This document shows, one piece after another, positions 1 through 6,802 of a stretch of DNA of 6,808 nt. The stretch is from an uncultured Ruminococcus sp. (lineage in GTDB: Bacteria; Bacillota; Clostridia; Oscillospirales; CAG-272). Location of the stretch: NCBI GenBank assembly GCA_902797125.1, contig CADBRS010000044.1, positions 1 to 6,808 on the forward strand, read 5' to 3'. The notes beneath the pieces were generated by a model. The model saw nothing but the letters and a program-made list of their open reading frames with translations, was not told the origin of the DNA and did not search any database. Within the stretch, counting starts at the first letter, position 1. Every line of letters starts with the position of its first letter. A program made the translations under genes and the position numbers.

Positions 1-1541
1 CATTCAAAGAGTTTCTTTCCAGAAAAGTAGGGAACCACGCAGACGAGATCATCCTGGACGACACGCTCGTCCAATGGAGTTGGAAAGACCTGGATCAGGC
101 CTCGGATATCGTTGCCGAGGATCTGATCTCGCTCGGCGCTAAAAAAGGATCTCATATCGCGATCTGCGGCGGGAACAGTCTGAACTGGATCGCCACTTTC
201 TATGCCATTCAGAAGATAGGCGGGATGGCCATCCTGGTCAATCCGCTCCTGAAAGCAAATGAGATCTGCTTTTTGTCCCATGCGGGAGATATCGAATTTT
301 TCTGCCACGGGATCGGTCCCTGGCTGAGAGAGGACCCCGCTGCTTTCCTGAAAGCGGTCACGGATCCGTCCGATTCCCAGATCAGGGTGCTCTACGATAT
401 GACACGGCCTATCGATATCAAAGGTCGGCAGTTGTCCGTCATCTCGAAGAATTTCTTATCTTCGATCGAAGTGCGGAACGACGACCCGTGCGTCATGATC
501 TTCACGTCAGGCTCGACCGGAGTCCCCAAGGGAGTATTGCTGTCCTCATACAATATGCTCACGGCCGCCAAGTGCGGCTCGGAAGTCATGGAAAAATATG
601 ACCACGACGTCATGTGCCTGGTTTTGCCCCTGTTCCATATCTTCGGGCTCGTGGCTTCTCTGACCATGGCGCTTCTGTCCGACATGAAAGTCGTTGCGGC
701 CCCGCGCGTCAAACCGGACACGATCATCGCGATCACCGAAAAATACAAGTGCACCGTGCTCATGTACGTTCCGACCCTCCTTTTGGGCATCGCGACCTGT
801 CCGGAATATGCTCCTGAAAAGATCCGTTCTCTCCGATTCTGCGGGATCGGCGGAGCACCCATCACCGAAACCCAGATGCTGTTCCTCGGAAAACAGTTCC
901 CGCAGGCGTCCTTCAGCATCGTTTACGGGCTGAGCGAGATGAGTCCCGTATCCGTCACGAAAAAAGGCGATACGATCGAGCATATCACCAAGACCGTAGG
1001 CCGGCCTATCGATCGGATCCGCCTGATGATCCAGGACGTCGAGACGAAAGAGGCGTGTGAGACCGGCCGGGTCGGAGAGATCATCATCAAAGGCGAGTTT
1101 CTGATGTCCGGCTACTACAAGACACCCATCGAAAAACAGGATTTCGATCATGACGGGTGGTTTCACACTGGGGATCTGGGATACCTGGACGACGAAAACT
1201 ATATCCATTTCGCAGGCCGAAAAAAGGAACTGATCATCCGCGGCGGGGAAAACATCTTTCCGGGCGAGATCCGTGACCTGGCCAGCACCTACAAAGACGT
1301 GTTCGCGGTCCAGATCGTGGGTCTGCCGGACGAATATTTCGGCGAGATCGTCGGGTGTGCATTGGTCCTGAAGGAAAACGCTTCTTTCGACGAAGAAGAT
1401 TTCAAAGCCTATCTGAAGGCTCACCTCGCTCCTCACAAGATACCCGCCTGCATTCTGATCTACGACGCGTTTCCGCTTCTGGCCAACGGGAAGGTCGACG
1501 TACTGACCCTGAAAAAAGACATGATTTCGAGGCGCAAATGA
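1..1541 (+). CDS. AMP-dependent acyl-CoA/acyl-acid ligase (class I adenylate-forming enzyme), 5' end cut by window
   Basis: The enzyme activates a carboxylic acid with ATP to an acyl-adenylate and passes it to CoA or a carrier-protein thiol; it should be cytosolic. The frame is open from base 3 to the TGA at 1539-1541, giving 512 visible residues. The ATG at 225 is internal, because typical N-terminal family sequence lies before it (an LGAKKGSHIAI-type segment and the NSLNWIATFYAIQKIGG region). The true start is probably only a few residues beyond the edge, since family members run about 500-550 aa. Motifs seen: the ATP-binding loop TSGSTGVPKG (504-533), YGLSEMSPV (924-950), the ATP-ribose aspartate in GWFHTGDLGY (1155-1184), the hinge/C-terminal GRKKELIIRGGENIFPGEI (1215-1271), and the catalytic C-terminal lysine in NGKV (Lys codon 1491-1493). 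No carrier-protein domain is fused. The stop overlaps the next start (ATGA). Family call is firm; substrate (fatty, aryl or other acid) and acceptor are unknown. Confidence 0.93.
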   Translation, partial: FKEFLSRKVGNHADEIILDDTLVQWSWKDLDQASDIVAEDLISLGAKKGSHIAICGGNSLNWIATFYAIQKIGGMAILVNPLLKANEICFLSHAGDIEFFCHGIGPWLREDPAAFLKAVTDPSDSQIRVLYDMTRPIDIKGRQLSVISKNFLSSIEVRNDDPCVMIFTSGSTGVPKGVLLSSYNMLTAAKCGSEVMEKYDHDVMCLVLPLFHIFGLVASLTMALLSDMKVVAAPRVKPDTIIAITEKYKCTVLMYVPTLLLGIATCPEYAPEKIRSLRFCGIGGAPITETQMLFLGKQFPQASFSIVYGLSEMSPVSVTKKGDTIEHITKTVGRPIDRIRLMIQDVETKEACETGRVGEIIIKGEFLMSGYYKTPIEKQDFDHDGWFHTGDLGYLDDENYIHFAGRKKELIIRGGENIFPGEIRDLASTYKDVFAVQIVGLPDEYFGEIVGCALVLKENASFDEEDFKAYLKAHLAPHKIPACILIYDAFPLLANGKVDVLTLKKDMISRRK

Positions 1542-2722
1542 TGGAAGAACAGATCAAACAGGAAACGGGCACTGTGCAGGAAATCGAAGCAAGACCGGAA
1601 GAGAGAGCAGAGCAGCCCGCGGTCAAAAAAAGCCGGATGCTGGAGCAGGATATCGCGAAAGGCATCGCGATCTTGCTGGTCCTGGCCCTGCACACCCTGA
1701 CGCTGAACCGAAATATCTATTTCGTTCTGGGCGGCGTCTTCGGTTTCATCATGCCGTTTTTCTTCTTCATGGCAGGGTACAATCACCGTCCCTACCGCTA
1801 CACTTATCGAGAAATACTCAAGAAACGGTTCAAACAGATCGTCATACCGTTTTTCATCTATTCCTTGTCCATACTCGTCATCGGAGCAGTCTATTATATG
1901 ATCGCTCAGGGCTATACGGTAGGAGACGTGGCGCTGACTTACCTGAACCTTTTGCTCCAGAACGCATTCTGCCGTGAAGTCGGCATCCCGGTGATCGGCG
2001 GGGGACTGAGCAGCTGCATCATGTCGTTCTGGTTCATCCAGCTTCTGTTCATGGCGTCTCTCATATTCTATGCCGTCGTCGATTATGCTCTGGAAAAAGG
2101 AGCCAGACTGATCTCGATCACAGCAGGTCTTCTGATCTTTACGATGGTATTCGCGCATTTTGATTTTCATCTTCCGCTCTATCTGGCGGAAGCTCCCGCG
2201 GTCGCCGCGATCATGCTGATGGGCGCTTTCTTCGGTCAGAAAGATCTTTTGAGCAACAAGACCAGACTGCTTTTCATCATCATCAACTCAGTCCTTGCCT
2301 ACGGACTGTTCGTCGTCCTGGCCATGATGTTCAGAGGCTCCGGTTTCATGGCCGGCGGGATGCTGTGGGACACCAGGATCCACGAGTGGGCGGTACTGCT
2401 GAGTTTCGTCTTCGCGATCGTGGGGACCTATCCTTTCGTCCATCTGTGCCGTCTGCTCACCCGGACCGGGATCGTCTGCAAAGCGCTGGTCTGGCTGGGG
2501 AACCGATCCATGTACCTTTTGTTCATCCACGGCATCGTCCAGCTGTACGTGTGCCTTGTACTGCAGATGGAACCTTTCCGGATGTCTTTTGCTTCAGACG
2601 TCAATGATTTCAGAACTTTTTACGTTTTCGCCATTGAACTCGTCGTTTCCATCCTGATCATCTTGCTGATCGAACTGATCAAAAAAGCAAGGAACAACAA
2701 ACGCTCGAAAAAAGCAGCTTAA
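1538..2722 (+). CDS. Integral-membrane acyltransferase, acyltransferase-3 / fucose 4-O-acetylase-like
   Basis: Predicted multi-pass membrane enzyme that transfers an acyl (often acetyl) group to a sugar or other surface-linked acceptor. The start is ATG 1538, overlapping the ligase stop as ATGA; the next codon, 1541, is also ATG and lies at better spacing (8 nt) from a weak GAGG at 1529-1532, so either may be used. The reading frame extends upstream inside the ligase gene, but that part is a shadow. The 394-aa product has a charged cytosolic tail (about residues 1-35), then the family signature DIAKGIAILLVLALHT (38-53, with the conserved His52), FGFIMPFFFFMAGY (68-81), RFKQIVIPFFIYS (97-109), and a C-terminal LGNRSMYLLFIHG (320-332). 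About 9-11 hydrophobic segments are visible by eye, followed by a Lys/Arg-rich tail. The AKG form after the Asp resembles fucose O-acetylase-like members rather than the usual LRG of OafA-type ones. Translational coupling to the ligase suggests a shared pathway. Donor and acceptor cannot be told. Confidence 0.88.
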   Translation: MMEEQIKQETGTVQEIEARPEERAEQPAVKKSRMLEQDIAKGIAILLVLALHTLTLNRNIYFVLGGVFGFIMPFFFFMAGYNHRPYRYTYREILKKRFKQIVIPFFIYSLSILVIGAVYYMIAQGYTVGDVALTYLNLLLQNAFCREVGIPVIGGGLSSCIMSFWFIQLLFMASLIFYAVVDYALEKGARLISITAGLLIFTMVFAHFDFHLPLYLAEAPAVAAIMLMGAFFGQKDLLSNKTRLLFIIINSVLAYGLFVVLAMMFRGSGFMAGGMLWDTRIHEWAVLLSFVFAIVGTYPFVHLCRLLTRTGIVCKALVWLGNRSMYLLFIHGIVQLYVCLVLQMEPFRMSFASDVNDFRTFYVFAIELVVSILIILLIELIKKARNNKRSKKAA

Positions 2723-2853
2723 GTTCAGAAAAAAGCATGGGAGCAAGCAACCCGTCAAACGTCAAAGTCAAGCAGAAGAATATGCCGAAAGGGAATTGTC
2801 CGGAGACGCTCTCTTCTTCATGGGGTGAACTCTCCCGCCTCTAAATTTTACAT
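2723..2853. other. Non-coding stretch between acyltransferase stop and terminator
   Basis: A 131-nt stretch with no convincing gene. It holds a short run of GTCAAA units (2754-2759, 2761-2766, then GTCAAG 2767-2772) and a 20-codon open frame at 2782-2844 without a Shine-Dalgarno site. It is best read as the 3' untranslated region of the operon, or as remains of lost sequence. Confidence 0.5.
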
Positions 2854-2884
2854 AAAAGGCTCTACAGTTCCGCAGAGCCTTTTT
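2854..2884 (+). terminator. Intrinsic terminator of the ligase-acyltransferase operon
   Basis: The stem GGCTCT (2858-2863) pairs with AGAGCC (2874-2879) around a 10-nt loop. It is extended by AAAA (2854-2857) against the T-run 2880-2884. It lies 131 nt past the acyltransferase stop and directly before the promoter of the next gene. The A-run on the left means it may also work on the minus strand. Confidence 0.8.
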
Positions 2885-2885
2885 C

Positions 2886-2932
2886 TATACCCCCTTGACA
2901 AAATTATAAAATAGGGGTATACTGGGTATACC
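2886..2932. repeat. Operator-like cluster of GGGTATA half-sites over the ATPase promoter
   Basis: Three related half-sites are visible. TATACCCC (2886-2893), just upstream of the -35 box, is the exact inverse of GGGGTATA (2914-2921), which covers most of the -10 box. A second perfect inverted repeat, GGTATAC (2916-2922) and GTATACC (2926-2932) with a TGG spacer, spans the -10 box to the likely start site. GGGTATAC also repeats directly at 2915-2922 and 2924-2931. This placement around -35, -10 and +1 is what a repressor operator would look like. ATACCCC/GGGGTAT half-sites resemble those of CsoR/CstR-family regulators, but that link is an inference and no regulator gene is present. Confidence 0.5.
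2895..2923 (+). promoter_or_regulatory. Sigma-A/sigma-70 type promoter for the ATPase gene
   Basis: The -35 box TTGACA (2895-2900) matches consensus exactly. A 17-nt, partly A/T-rich spacer leads to the -10 box TATACT (2918-2923), one base from consensus TATAAT. Transcription would start near 2930, leaving a leader of about 20 nt that carries the Shine-Dalgarno run A-G7 (2939-2946) 5 nt before the ATG at 2952. On sequence alone it should be strong unless repressed. Confidence 0.8.
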
Positions 2933-2951
2933 AGAAACAGGGGGGGCACAT

Positions 2952-4745
2952 ATGGATCATTCAGAGATTCTGGCAAAAATCGCGGATTTGGAAAAAGAGA
3001 TCTCGCTTTTACCTGCCGGTTCGATTTCCAAGAAGAAAAAGGACGGGAAAGAGTATTTCTACCATCGCGTTTCATCCGGAGGAAAGCGAACGGAGAAGTT
3101 TGTTCCGTTTGAAAAACTGGACGAGCTCCGCCAACAGATCCAAAAGCGGAAAGAACTGGAGGCAGAGTTAAAAGAACTGAAAAATAACAGCCCCGCCATT
3201 TCAAGGACACGGAAGAATGTCGACTTGAAATTCAAAACATTCGTTCGAACCGGCGTACAACTGACCAAAATGGCCTCTCTGGCAAAGAATTACAGACGCA
3301 GAGATTGCTATGAACTTCTGAGCAATTTTGTTTTTGGTGAACGTCAGGACAAAGTTTTTATCCTTTACGGCTTAAGACGAACCGGTAAAACGACGCTGAT
3401 GCGGCAAATCATTTTGAATATGACCGCAGATCAATTAAGTAAGGCCGCATTTATTCAAATAGAACGCAACAACACCCTGTCCCAGGTTTATTCGGATCTG
3501 AAGATTCTGGAAGATTCCGGATATCAATATGTTTTCATCGATGAAGTGACGATGCTTGAGGACTTCATAGAAGGGGCAGCCGTTTTTTCGGACATTTACG
3601 CGGCCTGCGGCATGAAGATCGTATTGTCCGGAACGGATTCACTCGGGTTTGTTTTTACATCCAAAAATCAATTGTATGACCGCTGCATCATGCTGCACAC
3701 AACATTCATCCCATATCGTGAATTTGAGCGTGTTCTCGGTATCACCGGAATCGATGAATATATCCGCTACGGCGGGACCATGAGCTTGAGCGGCATCAAT
3801 TACAATGAGGAGTCTCCGTTTTCATCCAAAGAAAAAGCCGATGATTACATCGACACCGCTATTGCCCGCAATATTCAGCATTCATTGAAGTATTATCAGG
3901 ACGGAGGCCATTTCCGTTTGCTCTATGATCTGTACGCGAAAGGTGAATTGACGGGTGCGATCAACCGGGTCGTAGAAAACTTGAACCACCATTTCACCAA
4001 AGAAGTTCTCACACAGGCATTCCGGTCCTCTGACTTGTCCGTCACATCCAGAAACCTGATGAGAGATAAGAAACAGCCGCTCAATCTGGAAGAAAACATC
4101 GACCGCATGTCTGTCGAAAGCGCGTTGAAGACGATGCTTGACATTCTCGAAAAAGACGAGCAGAGCGTTGAGATCGATGAAGCTCATGCCCATCAGATCA
4201 AAGAGTATTTGTCGCTCCTCGACCTGATCACCGATATCGACCTGATCCATCTTCCGCGTGAAAAAGCGATCGGACAAAAAACGGTTCTCAGTCAGCCCGG
4301 GATGAGATATGCATTGGCAGAAGCTCTTGTCGACTCTTTGCTGATGGATCAGAAGTTCGGCAACATGGATATTTCCGACCGGAATCGAGTTTTGGAAAAG
4401 GTTCGTGAAACCGTTAAAGGCTTGATGATGGAAGAGATCGTTTTGCTTGAAACAAAAATGGCTCAACCGAAATTGAAGGTTTTCCAAGTCCAGTTTGCCG
4501 TCGGTGAGTTCGACATGGTCGTTCAGGATGAAACGGTTCTTTCCTGCAAGATCTATGAAATCAAGCACAGCAAAGAAATCGTTTCGGATCAATACCGCCA
4601 TTTGATCGATGAAGGGAACTGCAAACTGACCGAACGGGCTATTGGAACGATCACGGATCAATGTGTCATATACAGAGGTCCAAATTCGGAAGTCGACGGG
4701 ATCAAATATATCAATGTCGAAGAATACCTGAAAAGCCTCGGGTAA
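2952..4745 (+). CDS. AAA-family (AAA_14-like) ATPase with coiled-coil N-terminus and PD-(D/E)XK-like C-terminus; function unknown
   Basis: A 597-aa predicted cytosolic ATPase of the broad group often annotated 'ATP-binding protein' (AAA_14/DUF4143-like). The ATG at 2952 is chosen because a G-rich Shine-Dalgarno (2939-2946) lies 5 nt upstream and a consensus promoter precedes it. Residues 1-20 and about 55-78 are helical and charged (likely coiled coil), flanking a basic GSISKKKKDGKEYFYHRV segment (23-40). The Walker A motif is GLRRTGKTT (140-148, Lys146), Walker B is YVFIDE (193-198, Asp197-Glu198), and a sensor-1-like strand is KIVLSGTDS (222-230). Residues about 410-435 resemble the winged-helix region of such ATPases. 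Near the C-terminus, GEFDMVV and YEIKHS supply Asp521, Glu536 and Lys538, a nuclease-fold-like pattern. No membrane segment or signal peptide is seen. The gene is monocistronic with its own promoter and terminator, and parts are lower in GC than its neighbours. Family call is good; biological role is unknown. Confidence 0.87.
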   Translation: MDHSEILAKIADLEKEISLLPAGSISKKKKDGKEYFYHRVSSGGKRTEKFVPFEKLDELRQQIQKRKELEAELKELKNNSPAISRTRKNVDLKFKTFVRTGVQLTKMASLAKNYRRRDCYELLSNFVFGERQDKVFILYGLRRTGKTTLMRQIILNMTADQLSKAAFIQIERNNTLSQVYSDLKILEDSGYQYVFIDEVTMLEDFIEGAAVFSDIYAACGMKIVLSGTDSLGFVFTSKNQLYDRCIMLHTTFIPYREFERVLGITGIDEYIRYGGTMSLSGINYNEESPFSSKEKADDYIDTAIARNIQHSLKYYQDGGHFRLLYDLYAKGELTGAINRVVENLNHHFTKEVLTQAFRSSDLSVTSRNLMRDKKQPLNLEENIDRMSVESALKTMLDILEKDEQSVEIDEAHAHQIKEYLSLLDLITDIDLIHLPREKAIGQKTVLSQPGMRYALAEALVDSLLMDQKFGNMDISDRNRVLEKVRETVKGLMMEEIVLLETKMAQPKLKVFQVQFAVGEFDMVVQDETVLSCKIYEIKHSKEIVSDQYRHLIDEGNCKLTERAIGTITDQCVIYRGPNSEVDGIKYINVEEYLKSLG

Positions 4746-4770
4746 ACAAAAATCGAAGGGCTTCTCAAAC

Positions 4771-4822
4771 AAAAAAGGACTCGAAGCATCAGGTCATATA
4801 CCTGATCTTCGAATCCTTTTTT
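4771..4822. terminator. Bidirectional terminator between the ATPase gene and clpX
   Basis: A long hairpin has its left arm at 4771-4794, loop CATAT at 4795-4799 and right arm at 4800-4822. The arms match except for one C/A mismatch (4780 against 4814) and one bulged C (4787). The outer ends are A6 (4771-4776) and T6 (4817-4822), so a U-run forms in either direction. It lies 25 nt after the ATPase stop and 4 nt after the clpX stop, and so ends both convergent transcripts. Confidence 0.93.
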
Positions 4823-4826
4823 CATT

Positions 4827-6167
4827 TCATTTAGTTGCTTGAGGCCGTAAGATCTCCTTCGGTCTGTCTACAAGCCCCCGGACATAATCGCGGGTGATCA
4901 CGACCTCTTCGAGATCCTGCCGGCCCGGATAATCGTACATCGGGCGGATCATGAGTTTTTCCATGATTGCACGGAGCCCTCTGGCGCCTGTGTTCCGCTC
5001 GATCGCCATGTGGGCGATCTCACGCAAAGCGTCTTCTTCAAAGGACAGTTTGATGTTGTCGTATTTGAAGAGTTCCGCATATTGGAGAGTCAGGGCGTTT
5101 TTCGGTTTGGTCAGGATGTTCATGAGCGCTTCCTCGTCCAGATCGTCCAGCGTGACGATCACGGGAAGTCTGCCGACCAGTTCGGGGATCAACCCGTACT
5201 TGATGATGTCGTGAGGCTCCACATCCTTATAGATGCCCTGATCCTTCTTTTCCTGCTTCTTCAGCACGGAACCGTTGAAACCGATCTCGGAACTGCCTTT
5301 GCGGCTCTCGATGATCTGGTCGAGCCCGATGAAAGCGCCGCCGCAGATGAAGAGGATATTGTCCGTATGGATCTGCAGAGCCTGGGCTTCGGGGTGCTTG
5401 CGTCCGCCGTTCGGCGGGACGTTGGCAAGCGTTCCTTCCAAAATTTTCAGGAGAGCCTGCTGGACGCCTTCGCCCGAAACGTCGCGGGTGATCGAGGCAT
5501 TCTCGCTTTTGCGCCCGATCTTGTCGATCTCATCGATATAGATGATGCCGGTCTCGGCTTTGGCAATATCGAAATCGGCTGCCTGGATCAGACGGAGCAG
5601 GATATTTTCGACGTCCTCGCCGACATAACCTGCCTGCGTCAGGGTCGTGGCGTCAGCAATGGCGAAAGGCACGTTCAATGCCTTGGCCAAAGTCTGTGCC
5701 AGATAGGTCTTTCCAACGCCGGTCGGACCGAGGAGCAGCACATTGCTTTTCTGGATCTCAACGTCGTTGTCGGAGGATTTCGAACCCGAACCTTTTTTGC
5801 CTTTTTCGTTGGGGACCGGTTTGTTCAGTAGCCTTTTGTAATGGTTGTAGACGGCAACGGACAGAGCAATTTTCGCTTCATCCTGACCGATGACGTACTG
5901 ATCCAGGATCTTCTTGATCTGTGCCGGGCGTTTGATCCCTGTACGGATCTGATCGATCCGGATCTTGGCATCTCTGGCTTCATAGGAGCGGTATGCGTCC
6001 TCTATGATCTCGTTCCCGGCCTGCAGGCAGTCGCTGCAGATGTATACGTTCTGGTCGGGATTCGGGATCAGGAAATCGACCATATCCTCGCCGCGCCCGC
6101 AAAAAGCGCACACGCGTTCCGTATAGTGATTTCTGGGGCCGGAACCTTTGTTACTGTTGTTGGGCAT
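4827..6167 (-). CDS. clpX: ClpX, ATP-dependent unfoldase subunit of ClpXP protease
   Basis: Hexameric AAA+ unfoldase that recognises tagged substrates, unfolds them and feeds them into ClpP. The 446-aa product is slightly longer than the usual 410-430, owing to a Gly/Ser/Lys-rich linker at about 117-138. The N-terminal zinc finger has Cys20, Cys23, Cys44 and Cys47. Walker A is GPTGVGKT (147-154), the substrate-gripping pore loop is GYVG (180-183), Walker B is IIYIDEID (208-215), the RKH pore loop is 256-258, the ClpP-docking loop is IGF (295-297), the arginine-finger region is LVGRLP (Arg333), and sensor 2 is GARGLR (Arg396). The start at 6167 is supported by AGGTGATC (6172-6179 on the minus strand) at normal spacing. 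It lies 26 nt downstream of clpP, in one operon. No lon gene follows; a terminator does. Every key residue is present, so it should be functional. Confidence 0.98.
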   Translation of the reverse strand: MPNNSNKGSGPRNHYTERVCAFCGRGEDMVDFLIPNPDQNVYICSDCLQAGNEIIEDAYRSYEARDAKIRIDQIRTGIKRPAQIKKILDQYVIGQDEAKIALSVAVYNHYKRLLNKPVPNEKGKKGSGSKSSDNDVEIQKSNVLLLGPTGVGKTYLAQTLAKALNVPFAIADATTLTQAGYVGEDVENILLRLIQAADFDIAKAETGIIYIDEIDKIGRKSENASITRDVSGEGVQQALLKILEGTLANVPPNGGRKHPEAQALQIHTDNILFICGGAFIGLDQIIESRKGSSEIGFNGSVLKKQEKKDQGIYKDVEPHDIIKYGLIPELVGRLPVIVTLDDLDEEALMNILTKPKNALTLQYAELFKYDNIKLSFEEDALREIAHMAIERNTGARGLRAIMEKLMIRPMYDYPGRQDLEEVVITRDYVRGLVDRPKEILRPQATK

Positions 6168-6193
6168 GAATGATCACCTCATGTCAGAAGGGC

Positions 6194-6802
6194 TTATGGA
6201 CGGCGGTCGATGACTTTGTCGATCAGACCGTAAGCGCACGCCTCTTCGGCCGTCATATAGTTGTCGCGCTCGGTATCTTTCGTGATCGTCTTCAGATCTT
6301 TTCCGGTATTCTCGGACAGGATCTTATTGAGCTTGCTCTTGATCTTCAAAATCTGTTCCGCCTGGATCTGGATATCCGTGGCCTGACCCTGAGCGCCTCC
6401 GAGAGGCTGATGGATCATGATGGTGCTGTTCGGCAGAGCCAGTCTCTTGCCCTTCGCGCCGGAGGAGAGAAGGAAAGCACCCATCGAAGCGGCCATGCCG
6501 ATGCAGATGGTCGAGACGTCGCACTTGATGAAGTTCATGGTGTCGTAGATGGCCATGCCGGCAGATACCGAACCGCCGGGGCTGTTGATGTAGAAAGAGA
6601 TATCCTTGTCCGGATCCTGGGCTTCCAGGAAGAGCAGCTGCGCGACGACCAGAGAGGCGGTCACGTCATTGACCTCTTCGGACAAAAAGATGATGCGGTC
6701 GTTCAAGAGTCTTGAAAAAATATCATAGGAACGCTCACCGCGGCTGGTCTGCTCGACCACGTAGGGAACCAGGCTGCTGCGTACGAATTCGTTAGTGTTC
6801 AT
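6194..6802 (-). CDS. clpP: ClpP, serine peptidase subunit of Clp protease
   Basis: Forms the double-ring proteolytic chamber that degrades proteins delivered by ClpX or ClpC-type partners. The 202-aa product has normal family length. The catalytic triad is Ser106 (in GMAASMGAF), His131 (in MIHQP) and Asp180 (in TERDNYM), with the standard spacings of 25 and 49 residues. The oxyanion/substrate-binding strand NSPGGSVSAG (73-82) and the N-terminal RGERSYDIFSRLL (21-33) are typical. The ATG at 6802 is chosen because the N-terminus aligns with the family there; only 6 bases upstream are visible, so its ribosome-binding site and promoter lie outside the window. It is followed closely by clpX, consistent with co-transcription and equal supply of the two subunits. 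Intact. Confidence 0.97.
   Translation of the reverse strand: MNTNEFVRSSLVPYVVEQTSRGERSYDIFSRLLNDRIIFLSEEVNDVTASLVVAQLLFLEAQDPDKDISFYINSPGGSVSAGMAIYDTMNFIKCDVSTICIGMAASMGAFLLSSGAKGKRLALPNSTIMIHQPLGGAQGQATDIQIQAEQILKIKSKLNKILSENTGKDLKTITKDTERDNYMTAEEACAYGLIDKVIDRRP

Noticed and set aside
225..227. ATG at 225 as the start of the ligase gene
   Set aside because: The frame is open upstream to the window edge and encodes normal family N-terminal sequence, so the start must lie before base 1.
546..1436. 296-codon open frame on the minus strand opposite the ligase gene
   Set aside because: Antisense shadow of well-conserved ligase motifs; no support of its own.
2754..2772. Tandem GTCAAA units (two exact, one near copy)
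   Set aside because: Only three short units and irregular spacing; too little to call a regulatory or mobile repeat.
2782..2844. 20-codon open frame just before the first terminator
   Set aside because: No Shine-Dalgarno site, no recognisable sequence, and such short frames are expected by chance.
2848..3210. 120-codon minus-strand open frame over the ATPase promoter and start
   Set aside because: Overlaps terminator, promoter and the real gene start; composition is unlike a folded protein and there is no ribosome-binding site of note.
2886..4770. ATPase gene as a transposon-like unit with terminal inverted repeats
   Set aside because: The TATACCCC/GGGTATAC repeats at the promoter have no partner at the far end (4746-4770), and no transposase or target duplication is seen.
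3882..4772. 296-codon open frame on the minus strand across the ATPase gene
   Set aside because: Lies wholly opposite a gene with clear motifs; its translation has no recognisable domain, has no good ribosome-binding site and would run through the terminator hairpin.
5010..5831. 273-codon open frame on the plus strand opposite clpX
   Set aside because: Asp/Leu/Phe-rich sequence expected from reading the opposite strand of clpX; no motifs, and clpX is certain.
6170..6715. 181-codon plus-strand open frame opposite clpP
   Set aside because: Antisense shadow of clpP, whose catalytic triad and length are intact.
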